DNA from: JBARCX01 sp049794535
GTDB taxonomy: Bacteria > Pseudomonadota > Gammaproteobacteria > Xanthomonadales > Rhodanobacteraceae
DNA length: 25,124 bases
Assembly: GCA_049794535.1 (NCBI GenBank)
Contig: JBARCX010000143.1
Coordinates: forward strand, 1 to 25,124
Direction of reading: 5' to 3'
The notes below the pieces were generated by a model. The model searched no databases and was not told the DNA's origin. It worked only from the letters and a program-made list of their open reading frames with translations. The position numbers were made by a program, and so were the translations under genes. Of this stretch, positions 7,526-15,821 are shown piece after piece. Each line of letters opens with the position of its first letter. Position 1 is the first letter of the stretch.

Positions 7526-7954
7526 ATGCGGTTGTGGACACTCCATCCGAAGTATCTGGATCCGCAGGGCCTGGTCGCCTTGTGGCGGGAAGCGTTATTG
7601 GCTCGCGCCGTGTTGCGCGGAGAGACCAAGGGCTACCGCCACCATCCTCAGCTTCATCGCTTTCAATCGCACTCTGCGCCACGTACGGCGATCAATACTT
7701 ACCTCGCCCAGGTTCTCGTTGAAGCGACATCACGCGGCTACGCATTCAATCGCGACAAGGTCGGGCCGGTACGAGGCCAAATTCAGATCCACAGTACCGC
7801 TGGACAGCTCGCGTACGAGTGGCAGCATCTGTTACGCAAGCTCAAAGACCGCAGCCCAGCTCACTACCAGCGATGGCATGATCTGAAACTACCCGAGCCA
7901 CACCCGATGTTCCTCATCACACCGGGAGAAGTGGAACCCTGGGAGCGGATCTAA
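7526..7954 (+). CDS. Pyrimidine dimer DNA glycosylase/endonuclease V-like protein
   Basis: A 142-residue protein matching the bacterial relatives of T4 endonuclease V: MRLWTLHPKYLD, then GLVALWREALLARAVLRGET, GYRHHPQL, and QLAYEWQHLLRKL. E22 in the WREAL stretch corresponds to the catalytic Glu23 of the phage enzyme. T4 endonuclease V needs Thr2 as the N-terminal nucleophile, whereas here the second residue is Arg, a residue that normally blocks Met removal, so the chemistry, if any, may differ. The phage enzyme removes UV-induced cyclobutane dimers. No strong ribosome binding site is visible. It lies 28 bases after the methyltransferase gene and is likely co-transcribed with it. Confidence 0.75.
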   Translation: MRLWTLHPKYLDPQGLVALWREALLARAVLRGETKGYRHHPQLHRFQSHSAPRTAINTYLAQVLVEATSRGYAFNRDKVGPVRGQIQIHSTAGQLAYEWQHLLRKLKDRSPAHYQRWHDLKLPEPHPMFLITPGEVEPWERI

Positions 7955-7967
7955 GGTGACACTTCAT

Positions 7968-7990
7968 CGTAGGTATACGTAGGCATACCT
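7968..7990. repeat. Short tandem and inverted repeat after the glycosylase gene
   Basis: Two near-identical ten-base units, CGTAGGTATA and CGTAGGCATA, stand head to tail, and the outer bases AGGTAT/ATACCT form a six-base inverted repeat over 7971-7990. It lies in the convergent gap between the glycosylase gene and egtD. No T run follows it, so it is not a clear terminator. Confidence 0.35.
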
Positions 7991-8055
7991 AGTCGCATCG
8001 ACATGACATTCGACGAAACCCTCGCACTGTGCGTGACCATGGCCCGCCGAGGTCA

Positions 8056-9072
8056 TTATTCCGAAGCGTTGTCATGCAATGCCGTTACTGCCCTGCCACT
8101 ACCCACGCGCACCAGATATTGCACGCTGAACATGCGCTGCGAATCGATCCACACGCGCTGCACTTCCAACCCAGCGCGCGCAGCAAGCGTGGCGAAATCG
8201 TTTAGTGAATATTTGCAGCTGTATTCGACCTGCATCGCTTCGCCCTCGCGGAACCTCACCTGCTGACCACCCACGCGTACGCGCTGCTCCTGTGTGCTGA
8301 TAATGTGCGTTTCGATACGGCCCGCCATCGCGTTGTAGCGAGCGCGATGCTGGAATGAACTCAGATCAAAATCACAGCGAAGCTCACGATTAAGCCGCGC
8401 CAGCATGTTTAGAGTGAACTCAGCGGTGATGCCTGCGCGATCGTTGTAAGCGGCTTCGATAATGGCGTTGTCTTTCTTCAGGTCCACGCCGATCAGGATG
8501 CCACCGGCCTCTCCCATTTCGCCGCGCATCTTGCGTAATAGCGTGATTGCATCACGGTGTTCGAAATTACCGATGGTGGATCCCGGGAAATAGATCACCG
8601 TACGGCGCAGTGCACGTGGCGGAATCGGCAGACGCAATGGCCGAGTGAAATCAGCACACAACGGTTGTACGGGAAGCTCTGGAAAACGTTCGGCCACACG
8701 CTGCACACTCACGCGCAACGGCTCGGGAGAAATATCCACCGGCAGCCATGCGACCGGTGTCGCCATATGACCGAGCAGTTGTTGCGTCTTGTGTGCGTGA
8801 CCACTGCCGTACTCAACCAGCCGCACGTCAGCGCCTAACGTATCGGCGATGTCTCCCGCGTGCTCATCGAGCAAGGCAATCTCGCGACGCGTGAGGTAGT
8901 ACTCTGGTTGCTCGCAGATCTGCTCGAACAACGCCGAGCCACGTTCGTCGTAGAACAACCACGATGGCAGGCGCTTCGGCTGCGCGCGCAGTCCGCGCAG
9001 CACGATTTCCAATAGCTCACTCATCGGCGGACGACGATCGTCATCACGCAGGTCATAGGCTTGCACACTCAT
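8056..9072 (-). CDS. egtD: L-histidine N-alpha-methyltransferase, ergothioneine synthesis
   Basis: EgtD trimethylates histidine with three SAM to make hercynine, the first step of ergothioneine synthesis, in the cytosol. The 338-residue protein has the family pattern: RLPSWLFYDERGSALFEQIC, PEYYLTRREIALL, the SAM site LVEYGSGHAHKTQQLL, PVDISPEPL, YFPGSTIGNFEH, and GVDLKKD with AYNDRAGITAEF before the C-terminal substrate part ending in FREGEAMQVEYSCKYS. The start is set at the ATG at 9072, ten bases after the egtB stop, with GAGG about eight bases before it. A GTG at 9093 in the same frame would overlap egtB but is less well placed. It is the second gene of the egtB-egtD operon. Confidence 0.95.
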   Translation of the reverse strand: MSVQAYDLRDDDRRPPMSELLEIVLRGLRAQPKRLPSWLFYDERGSALFEQICEQPEYYLTRREIALLDEHAGDIADTLGADVRLVEYGSGHAHKTQQLLGHMATPVAWLPVDISPEPLRVSVQRVAERFPELPVQPLCADFTRPLRLPIPPRALRRTVIYFPGSTIGNFEHRDAITLLRKMRGEMGEAGGILIGVDLKKDNAIIEAAYNDRAGITAEFTLNMLARLNRELRCDFDLSSFQHRARYNAMAGRIETHIISTQEQRVRVGGQQVRFREGEAMQVEYSCKYSLNDFATLAARAGLEVQRVWIDSQRMFSVQYLVRVGSGRAVTALHDNASE

Positions 9073-9082
9073 CGATTTCGCC

Positions 9083-10366
9083 TCATCGGTCACGGCCTAG
9101 CCGGATGCCCGCGAACTGCCAACGTGCGGACGGCGGAAAGAAATTTCGATAACTAGCGCGGATATGTTCACGCGGCGTCACACACGAACCGCCACGCAAT
9201 ACCCACTGGCCACACATGAATTTGCCGTTGTACTCGCCTAACGCGCCAGACAACGGCTTGAAGCCCGGGTAGCTGACATAGGGCGAAGCGGTCCATTCCC
9301 ATACGTCGCCATACATCTGCAGCACTCCGTCACGGGCTTCAGAAACGTGAGACACGGCCTGCGGATGAAAGTGCCGCTGCTCCAGCAGATTGCCGCTGAT
9401 CGGCAAGTCGGTGGCAGACGTTTCCCATTCGGCTTCCGTCGGTAAACGTGCGCCAGCCCAGCGTGCGAATGCATCCGCTTCGAAGTAACTGAGATGACAC
9501 ACTGGCGCATGAGGTTCTATTGCGCGCATGCCTGCCAGTGTGAATTCGCTAACGAGATCTGGCTGCCAATACAGCGGATGCTGCCAACCTTCGCGCTGTA
9601 CCGTGGCCCAGCCATCGGACAACCAAAGTGTGGGTTCGCGATAACCACCGTCGCGCACAAAATCCGCGTACTCAGCATTCGTCACCAATCGATTGGCGAG
9701 CGCGTGCGAAGAGAGCCATACGCGATGGCGCGGCGTCTCGTTATCGAACGCAAAACCAGCGCCCTCATTACCGATCTCCACGAGGCCCTCACCTCTTGGT
9801 AAGAAACGCAGTGGCACGGACGATGTGGCCGATACGCGAATAGCAGCCTTCATATAAACCGGCCGCAGTGGATTGCACCAGAACGCATGCTTGAGATCAG
9901 TGAGTAACAACTCTTGATGCTGCTGCTCGTGCTGGATGCCTAGTTCGACCAGCGTTGTTAACTCTGGATCATCCCCACGCGACAGCAACTCACTCACGGC
10001 ATCGTCGATGCGTTGACGATAATCACGCACCTCATCCAACGTGGGACGCGATAGCAGGCCACGCTGCGGTCGCGCATGCATCGGCCCAATCGTTTGGTAG
10101 TACGAGTTGAACAGGTAATGCCATTCCGGATGTGGCGAGTGATAACCAACATCGCGCCCCAGCACGAACTGTTCAAAGAACCAGCTGGTATGGGCGAGGT
10201 GCCATTTGCCGGGACTGGCGTCGGGCATCGATTGCACCAACAGATCTTCAGCACTGAGATCAGCGCAGAGGTCCATGGTCTGCCGACGTACGCGCAGAAA
10301 GTGTTCAGCGGAATCATCCGCTTGCGCTGCAATGACCGGCGCATTCATGGTGCGGTTTCTATCCAT
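9083..10366 (-). CDS. egtB: Ergothioneine biosynthesis sulfoxide synthase
   Basis: EgtB is a non-haem iron enzyme that uses oxygen to join hercynine to a thiol donor (gamma-glutamylcysteine or cysteine, depending on subtype). The 427-residue protein has an N-terminal DinB-like helical domain with the iron ligands: H59 in HLAHTSWFFEQF and H146/H150 in HEQQHQELLLTD, matching the HX3HXE pattern. The C-terminal half is an FGE-sulfatase fold (LPTEAEWE, MYGDVWEWT, VLRGGSCVTPREHIRASYRN). The start could be the ATG at 10366 or the one at 10348; neither has a strong site. A short hairpin lies in the leader. I cannot tell the donor subtype. It is followed by egtD. Confidence 0.95.
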   Translation of the reverse strand: MDRNRTMNAPVIAAQADDSAEHFLRVRRQTMDLCADLSAEDLLVQSMPDASPGKWHLAHTSWFFEQFVLGRDVGYHSPHPEWHYLFNSYYQTIGPMHARPQRGLLSRPTLDEVRDYRQRIDDAVSELLSRGDDPELTTLVELGIQHEQQHQELLLTDLKHAFWCNPLRPVYMKAAIRVSATSSVPLRFLPRGEGLVEIGNEGAGFAFDNETPRHRVWLSSHALANRLVTNAEYADFVRDGGYREPTLWLSDGWATVQREGWQHPLYWQPDLVSEFTLAGMRAIEPHAPVCHLSYFEADAFARWAGARLPTEAEWETSATDLPISGNLLEQRHFHPQAVSHVSEARDGVLQMYGDVWEWTASPYVSYPGFKPLSGALGEYNGKFMCGQWVLRGGSCVTPREHIRASYRNFFPPSARWQFAGIRLGRDR

Positions 10367-10536
10367 AGCCGGTTGTTGCGAACTGCCTTGCGGCAGGGGG
10401 GCCGACGCGTAACCATCGGCGCACGATGCCGCAACAGTCGTTTACTTCGTGTTATGCGCAGATGGCAAATATCTGACTGCGTCGAATCCGCCGCTCCACT
10501 CGCCCGAAACGGCAATCAAATCAACGAGGTGACACC
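10367..10536. promoter_or_regulatory. Divergent control region between egtB and the DUF6491 gene
   Basis: The 170-base gap separates the divergent starts of egtB and the exported DUF6491 protein, so promoters of both must lie here or close by. CTGCC-TTGC-GGCAG at about 10381-10400 can fold into a small hairpin in the egtB leader. GAGGTG, five to six bases before 10537, is the ribosome binding site of the plus-strand gene. No clear -35/-10 pair was found. Confidence 0.35.
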
Positions 10537-10980
10537 ATGAAACCGGTCATCCCCAGTCTGCTGGCACTAGCCCTTGCCACTGGCGCCCTACAGGCGCAGA
10601 CCAGCCAACCCAACCCGATGTATACCCCGCTACGCCCGGTCTCCTCCTGCCTGCGTACGGACCGGATCAACGAGTGGCATATAGTGGATACCCGCACAGT
10701 CATTGCTCGCACGGGCCCGGACCGCTACATGGTGAAGCTGCAGACTGCCTGCCCTAGGCTGGGTTACGGCCCTAGAAGCCTGATGTTTCACTCGAATCCG
10801 GCCAACCAGGCGGTAATACCCTGGAGCATCTGTGGAGAGGTCGGCGAAACGGTGCGCGCACCCAACCAGCCCCCCTGCGCGATCCAGTCGGTAAGCAAGA
10901 TCAACAAGCCACAGTTCGATCAGCTTAGCCAGCATGCCCTGAGGCATGGCAGCGGTGCGGACCAACCGATCAAGCCCTGA
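10537..10980 (+). CDS. Exported DUF6491 family protein
   Basis: A 147-residue protein with a signal peptide (MKPVIPSLLALALATGALQA, cleavage around residue 20). The mature part shows what I associate with DUF6491: RINEWHIVDTRTVIARTG, YMVKLQTAC, and WSICGEVGETVRA followed by a final conserved Cys (CAIQSVSKI). Four Cys in the mature part could form two disulfides in the periplasm. Function unknown. The start is well supported by GAGGTG. It is transcribed away from egtB and ends at a bidirectional terminator. Confidence 0.8.
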   Translation: MKPVIPSLLALALATGALQAQTSQPNPMYTPLRPVSSCLRTDRINEWHIVDTRTVIARTGPDRYMVKLQTACPRLGYGPRSLMFHSNPANQAVIPWSICGEVGETVRAPNQPPCAIQSVSKINKPQFDQLSQHALRHGSGADQPIKP

Positions 10981-11029
10981 TTTGACGGCACTGATGAGAT
11001 GGACGCTCATAAAGCCATTGCAAAAACAA

Positions 11030-11053
11030 AGAGCCCGGCATAAGCCGGGCTCT
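11030..11053. terminator. Bidirectional rho-independent terminator
   Basis: A perfect ten-base stem, AGAGCCCGGC and GCCGGGCTCT, closes a four-base loop. On the plus strand it is followed by TCTTCATT; on the minus strand by TTTGTTTTTG. It lies between the convergent DUF6491 and glycine-rich protein genes and can end both transcripts. Confidence 0.85.
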
Positions 11054-11080
11054 CTTCATTCTTAGCGATCAACCGATGGA

Positions 11081-11479
11081 TCAGTTGCCGTAGTAGCCGC
11101 CATCGTCGCGAACGTAGACGGTACGCGTCACTACCGGCGCACTCTGGTAAACCACCGTCGCCGGCTGGCTGTATACCACCGTCTGCGGCGGACCGTAGTA
11201 CACCGGTGCCGGGCCGTAATAAACCGGTGCCGGAGCCAGCGCACCTGCGACCGCACCTGCCACTACACCGCCAATGATGGCACCAGCAATCCAACGACCA
11301 CCGCTCCAGTAGCCACCGCGATAGTAGCCACCACCGTGGTAGCCGTAGCCACCATGGTAATAACCGCCACCGTAACCGCCGCGACCCCAGCCATTTGCCG
11401 ATGCGCTGATCGGCATTGCTACCGTTGCAGCTACTGCTAAGCCGATCGCCAACCACTTACCGACAAAACGTTTGGTCAT
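11081..11479 (-). CDS. Exported glycine/tyrosine-rich protein with glycine-zipper segment
   Basis: A 132-residue protein with a signal peptide cleaved after about residue 28 (PISASA). Residues 30-62 are almost only Gly, Tyr, Arg and His in short repeats; 63-83 is a hydrophobic glycine-zipper segment (WIAGAIIGGVVAGAVAGALA), which could insert in a membrane or pack as a helix; then APVYYGP occurs twice in a row, and the tail is Val/Thr/Tyr-rich. The layout is typical of low-complexity outer-membrane or surface proteins, but no function is known. A GGAGAC site precedes the ATG. It ends at the shared terminator. Confidence 0.8.
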   Translation of the reverse strand: MTKRFVGKWLAIGLAVAATVAMPISASANGWGRGGYGGGYYHGGYGYHGGGYYRGGYWSGGRWIAGAIIGGVVAGAVAGALAPAPVYYGPAPVYYGPPQTVVYSQPATVVYQSAPVVTRTVYVRDDGGYYGN

Positions 11480-11543
11480 GACACTGTCTCCGTCTATACG
11501 ATGCAGATGCTGATCGTCTGGCGCTTAATGTGAACTGAAGCGT

Positions 11544-13730
11544 TTACTTTTTAATACGCGCCGTGCTCCACGGATTAATTTCCGCGTCAGCTAGCTTCGA
11601 TTTCAGCAACCAGCAGCCGTGGATATCGGTGCGTCGCGCAAAATCAAACGGGATGCTTGGGCCGCTCCAGTCTTCGATCTCAAAGCGCTCATCTAACGCC
11701 GCATGATCCAATTTGAAACGACGGAAATTGTTGGAGAACACGATGACACCATCGTTACTCAAACGATCGCCGCACGCATTCAGCAGCTTCACGTGATCGC
11801 GCTGCACATCGAAATCGTCGGCACGTTTGGAATTGGAGAAGGTCGGCGGATCGACATAAATCAACCCGTAACGATCGCGATCGCGCTGCAGGAATTCCAG
11901 AGCGTCTTCCTGCATCAGCCTATGCTTCGTACCGGTAAAGCCGTTCAACGCAAGATTGCGCGAAGCCCAGTCCAGATAGGTTGCGGAAAGATCCACACTG
12001 GTGGTGTCGCGAGCATCACCCGCCGCAGCGTATACGCTGGCCGTCGCGGTATAAGCGAATAGATTGAGGAAACGCTTGCCTGAAGCTAATTCGCGCAACT
12101 TCGCGCGCACCAGCCGATGGTCGATGAATAGACCGGTATCCAGGTAGTCGGTGAGATTGACCAGGAACTGCAGGCCGTTCTCTTCCACTTCCATGAACTC
12201 GCCGCGCTGATCGAACTGGCCGTACTTTGAACCGCCTTTCCCGCGCTCGCGTGTCTTCAGCACGATGCGCTCGCGCGGTACACCAAACGTCTCGCCCGCC
12301 ACTCGCACGATTTCACGCAGACGTACACGTGCCGTCTCAACCGGAATCTCTGCCGGTGCCCGGTATTCCTGAATGTGCAGGTGGACGTCGCTGGGACCAC
12401 TGCTGTAGACGTCGATCGCAACCGCGTATTCGGGCAAATCCTGATCGTAAGCGCGCCAGCAGTGAATACCCTCGCGTTCCAGACGTTTGCGCAGATGCTT
12501 GAGATTCTTCTCAAGCCGGTTCTTCAACATCTGCGCGCCCGGCGACAGCGGCTTCACTTCGCGCGGTGTTTCGTCACGTGCGTGCAGCTCGAACACCAGC
12601 AACACAGTTTCCAATGCGCCGTTGTAGAGCGTGTATTTCTTCTCGGCACGCAGTGCCATTGCGCTGCCCAATTCGGCATCGCCAGCCAGCACCGCGGCAC
12701 GCCAACCGGTGAAGCGAGTGCGCAAGGCATCGCCCAATGCACGGTACAACTTTGGCATTTCGGCGCGATCGCCCAGTCGCTCGCCATAGGGCGGATTGGT
12801 GATTACAAGACCACGTGCCAGCCCAGGTGGCGGTGCGACATGCGTTGCATCGTGCCGATCCAGCGTGAAGAAACCCGACACGCCGGCTTCCTGCGCATTA
12901 CGTTTGGCCGTCTGAATCATTCGCGGATCAGCATCGCTGCCGAAGAAACAACTACGCAGATTACGAAGGCCGGTTTCGGCGCGCTGTTGTGCCTCGTCCA
13001 GCAAGCCGCGCCACAATGCGATGTCGTGCTGTTGCCAACCGAGAAAGCCGTAGTACTCGCGACGTAGGCCAGGTGCCACGTCGGCAGCCATCCACGCACC
13101 TTCGATCAACAGGGTGCCGGAGCCGCACATCGGATCGAGCAGTGCGCCACCCTGCGCATAAACTTCCGGCCAGCTCGCACGCAATAGCATCGCCGCAGCG
13201 AGGTTTTCTTTCAGTGGCGCCTCGCCTTGTACTTCACGCCAACCGCGCCGGTGCAACGGTGCTCCGGCTAGATCCAACGAGAGCGTGGCGCGATCACGAC
13301 GTAGACGCAGGTTAATGCGTACATCGGGTTCATCGGTGTCCACCGCCGGACGCGAACCATCGCGTTGACGAAACTGATCGACCACGGCGTCTTTCACGCG
13401 CTGTGCGATGTACTGGCTATGCGTGAGCTTGCTCATCGCCGTGCCCGCATCCACCGCCAGCGTGGCATGCGCAGCAAGATGCTGCGACCAGTCGATAGTT
13501 TGCACACCGGCGTACAGCGCATCGTCGGTGGCAGCATCGAACTCGGCAATCGGCAGCAGGATGCGGCTGGCTAAGCGCGACCACAGACAGGCCCGATAAG
13601 CCGTACCCAAGCTGCCCGCGAAATGTACGCCAGCGAGCGCTTCGCGCACGTCTTCGGCACCCATCGCAACCAGTTCGTCGCGCAGCAGATATTCCAGCCC
13701 CTTCGGGCAGGTAGCAAAGAATGCGCTCAC
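11544..13730 (-). CDS. rlmKL: Bifunctional 23S rRNA (guanine-N2/N7) methyltransferase
   Basis: RlmKL makes m2G2445 and m7G2069 in 23S rRNA during 50S assembly. The 728-residue length fits the fused enzyme (about 700 in E. coli). The first third has a THUMP RNA-binding domain; then the RlmL half has LLDPMCGSGTLLIEGAW and the NPPYGERLG motif for amino-group methylation; the C-terminal RlmK half shows GKRFLNLFAYTATASVYAA and VDPPTFSNSKR. The start is a GTG at 13730, whose GTGA overlaps the stop of the upstream hydrolase, indicating translational coupling. Confidence 0.95.
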   Translation of the reverse strand: MSAFFATCPKGLEYLLRDELVAMGAEDVREALAGVHFAGSLGTAYRACLWSRLASRILLPIAEFDAATDDALYAGVQTIDWSQHLAAHATLAVDAGTAMSKLTHSQYIAQRVKDAVVDQFRQRDGSRPAVDTDEPDVRINLRLRRDRATLSLDLAGAPLHRRGWREVQGEAPLKENLAAAMLLRASWPEVYAQGGALLDPMCGSGTLLIEGAWMAADVAPGLRREYYGFLGWQQHDIALWRGLLDEAQQRAETGLRNLRSCFFGSDADPRMIQTAKRNAQEAGVSGFFTLDRHDATHVAPPPGLARGLVITNPPYGERLGDRAEMPKLYRALGDALRTRFTGWRAAVLAGDAELGSAMALRAEKKYTLYNGALETVLLVFELHARDETPREVKPLSPGAQMLKNRLEKNLKHLRKRLEREGIHCWRAYDQDLPEYAVAIDVYSSGPSDVHLHIQEYRAPAEIPVETARVRLREIVRVAGETFGVPRERIVLKTRERGKGGSKYGQFDQRGEFMEVEENGLQFLVNLTDYLDTGLFIDHRLVRAKLRELASGKRFLNLFAYTATASVYAAAGDARDTTSVDLSATYLDWASRNLALNGFTGTKHRLMQEDALEFLQRDRDRYGLIYVDPPTFSNSKRADDFDVQRDHVKLLNACGDRLSNDGVIVFSNNFRRFKLDHAALDERFEIEDWSGPSIPFDFARRTDIHGCWLLKSKLADAEINPWSTARIKK

Positions 13731-14254
13731 GCGGCCACCGCCAACGATTCGAGAAAGTGTCGGAATTGCGCGGCGATGATGTCCATGCTGTCGATCAACC
13801 GATGGTCATCGTCAAGCACGAGCAACGGCAAGCGATGGCGTCCGGCGTAGGTGTAGATGCCAGCCAGTGGACACACGTCATCGCGCCAGCCGTGAATCAG
13901 CAACGTCGGCACCTCGCGACGTAGGTCAAAGGGTCGCGTATAGCCGGGGATTTCGCTTGGTGTGGCGAGCAGGAACAGACCGGCCACCGGCACGTCCAAT
14001 GAAGCCAAGCCGGAAACAAACGAGCCCATGCTCGAGCCCACCAGTACCGGTGGAACGGCGGAAGACTCGATGGTGGCGCGCAGGCGGGCGATTCGCGGCG
14101 CGACCGAGCCGGCATGGCCGCGCGCATCGTCCGTGCGGTAATCCGGCCGCTGTGTACTCCAACCGAGTGATTCGGCCATAGCGGCGAGCGCGCTGACCTT
14201 GGTGGCGTCCGGACTGGAGTCCGAGCCGTGCGAAAGAATGATCTGGCCGCGCAT
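13727..14254 (-). CDS. Small alpha/beta hydrolase
   Basis: A 175-residue cytosolic alpha/beta hydrolase of minimal size. The nucleophile elbow is GSSMG with S75; the acid is D125 or D126 (HGWRDDVCP), and H151 in DDDHRL completes the triad. IILSHGSDSSPDA near the start supplies the oxyanion region. The substrate is unknown. The stop overlaps the GTG start of rlmKL by four bases, so the two are co-expressed. The amidase gene diverges from it across a 64-base gap. Confidence 0.8.
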   Translation of the reverse strand: MRGQIILSHGSDSSPDATKVSALAAMAESLGWSTQRPDYRTDDARGHAGSVAPRIARLRATIESSAVPPVLVGSSMGSFVSGLASLDVPVAGLFLLATPSEIPGYTRPFDLRREVPTLLIHGWRDDVCPLAGIYTYAGRHRLPLLVLDDDHRLIDSMDIIAAQFRHFLESLAVAA

Positions 14255-14318
14255 CGCGGTCTCCGGGGGCTTGCTATAAGGCGCTTATGATAGCCGGCAA
14301 CCGTGCGAGACTCTTTGT

Positions 14319-14885
14319 ATGCCTATCTTGACCGTCCACGACCAGCCCCTGCCCTATGTCCAGCAGCTGCCTGAAAGGCCCGTTTCGACGGTGACCCTGG
14401 TGGTTATTCACTGCACCGAGCTGCCTGACCTGGCCATCGCCCGCGAATACGGCGAAAAGGCGCTTTACGCCAATGGCACCGGCAACAGCGGCCACTACTA
14501 CATCGATCGCGATGGCTCGGTATACCGCTATGTACCGGGTACGCGCGTAGCCAACCATGTGCGCGGCTATAACCCGCTATCGATCGGCATTGAGCTGGTG
14601 AACCGGGGCCGCTATCCACACTGGTTTGACTCGCACCAGCAAACCATGACCGAGCCCTACACGGCGGCACAAATCGCCTCCCTGCGCGCGCTACTGGCGC
14701 AGCTGCGGCATGACTTTCCGAACCTGCACCAGATTGCCGGCCATGAGGATCTGGATACCGCGCAGGTGACGGCCAGCGACGACCCCACCCAGGAAGTACC
14801 GCGCAAGCTCGACCCAGGCCCGCTGTTCCCATGGGCTGAGGTACTGCAGGGCAGCGGCCTGGAGCGGATCGATGCAAGCCACTGA
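14319..14885 (+). CDS. N-acetylmuramoyl-L-alanine amidase (Amidase_2/AmpD-like)
   Basis: A 188-residue zinc amidase domain protein. Zinc ligands fit the family: H31 (VVIHCTE), H142 (AGHEDLD) and D165 (KLDPGPLF). SGHYYIDRDGSVYRYVP and NPLSIGIELVN are the other family elements. There is no signal peptide, so it should act in the cytosol on recycled anhydro-muropeptides, as AmpD does, but the protein is not a full match to classical AmpD, so the symbol is left open. The start is the first ATG; no strong ribosome binding site is seen. Confidence 0.85.
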   Translation: MPILTVHDQPLPYVQQLPERPVSTVTLVVIHCTELPDLAIAREYGEKALYANGTGNSGHYYIDRDGSVYRYVPGTRVANHVRGYNPLSIGIELVNRGRYPHWFDSHQQTMTEPYTAAQIASLRALLAQLRHDFPNLHQIAGHEDLDTAQVTASDDPTQEVPRKLDPGPLFPWAEVLQGSGLERIDASH

Positions 14886-14903
14886 GAGGGCAACCAGCAC
14901 CGC

Positions 14904-14909
14904 TATAAT
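14904..14909 (+). promoter_or_regulatory. Possible -10 element before tesB
   Basis: A consensus TATAAT lies 33 bases upstream of the tesB start, in the short gap after the amidase gene. No convincing -35 hexamer stands 16-18 bases upstream, so this is a candidate only. Confidence 0.4.
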
Positions 14910-14941
14910 CGCCGCTCATCACGCCACTCCGAGCTACCTGC

Positions 14942-15808
14942 ATGCGGGAAGAACACGTCAACGAACTGGTTGAACTGCTTCAGCTCGAGCGGCTGGAGGA
15001 CAACCTGTTCCGTGGCCAGAGCCGCGACATTGGTACGCGCTTCGTCTTCGGCGGCCAGGTGCTGGGCCAAGCACTGTCGGCGGCGCAGCAGACCGTCGAG
15101 CCGTCACGCGAGGCGCACTCGCTGCACGCCTATTTCCTGCGCGCTGGCGACATCACCGCGCCAATCGTGTACAGCGTGGAACGAACGCGCGACGGCGGTA
15201 GTTTCTCTTCACGGCGGGTGGTGGCGATCCAGCACGGTCAACCGATCCTGAATGGCTCCATCTCGTTCCAGGTACCCGAACCCGGTGTCGAACACCAGAC
15301 ATCGATGCCCGAAGTACCGGCGCCCGAGGATGTGGAGCCAATGCGCCCCATGCCACCGGAAGAACTGGCACGCTTGCCGGTGAAATTGCAGCGCTGGCTG
15401 GGCATCGATGGTCCGTTCGAGTTCCGGCTGGTATGGCCACGTGACGAGCTGCATCCAGTCAAACGGCCGCCGATCCAGCACATCTGGTTCCGCATCACGG
15501 CGCCGATCAGCGACTCCAGCGTGCTGCACCGCGCGCTGTTGGCCTATGCATCGGATTTCCACCTGATCGGTACGGCCACGCTGCCGCACGGCATTTCGTA
15601 CCTCACCCACAACGTGCAGATGGCCAGCCTCGACCACGCGCTGTGGTTTCACCGCCCGTTCCGCGTCGACGAATGGTTGCTGTACTCGTTCGACAGCCCC
15701 ACTGCGCAGGGCTCGCGTGGGCTGGCTCGCGGGCAGATTTTCAGCCGCGATGGCAAGTTGATTGCCTCCACCGCGCAGGAAGGATTGATCCGCCTGCGCG
15801 GCGATTGA
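14942..15808 (+). CDS. tesB: Acyl-CoA thioesterase II
   Basis: TesB hydrolyses medium- and long-chain acyl-CoA to fatty acid and CoA. The 288-residue double-hotdog protein has the expected layout: LFRGQSRDIGTRFVFGGQVL in the first hotdog, HSLHAYFLRAGD, and in the second hotdog the catalytic residues D205 (YASDFHL), S229 (MASLDHALWFHR; Thr in E. coli) and Q265 (RGLARGQIFSRDG). The length equals that of the E. coli enzyme within two residues. The gene follows the amidase after 56 bases and may have its own promoter. Confidence 0.93.
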   Translation: MREEHVNELVELLQLERLEDNLFRGQSRDIGTRFVFGGQVLGQALSAAQQTVEPSREAHSLHAYFLRAGDITAPIVYSVERTRDGGSFSSRRVVAIQHGQPILNGSISFQVPEPGVEHQTSMPEVPAPEDVEPMRPMPPEELARLPVKLQRWLGIDGPFEFRLVWPRDELHPVKRPPIQHIWFRITAPISDSSVLHRALLAYASDFHLIGTATLPHGISYLTHNVQMASLDHALWFHRPFRVDEWLLYSFDSPTAQGSRGLARGQIFSRDGKLIASTAQEGLIRLRGD

Positions 15809-15821
15809 TTACACTGTACGC

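Noticed and set aside
5104..7967. The 12-mer GTGACACTTCAT occurs just after two stop codons (5104-5115 and 7956-7967).
   Set aside because: Several shared 12-mers are expected by chance in a 25 kb window, and the flanks do not match.
8003..8266. Open frame starting MTFDETLALCVTMARR on the plus strand.
   Set aside because: Most of it is antisense to the 3' end of egtD, and no ribosome binding site precedes it.
12375..13067. Long open frame (230 codons) on the plus strand inside rlmKL.
   Set aside because: It is the antisense shadow of a clearly conserved gene; no start signal or domain.
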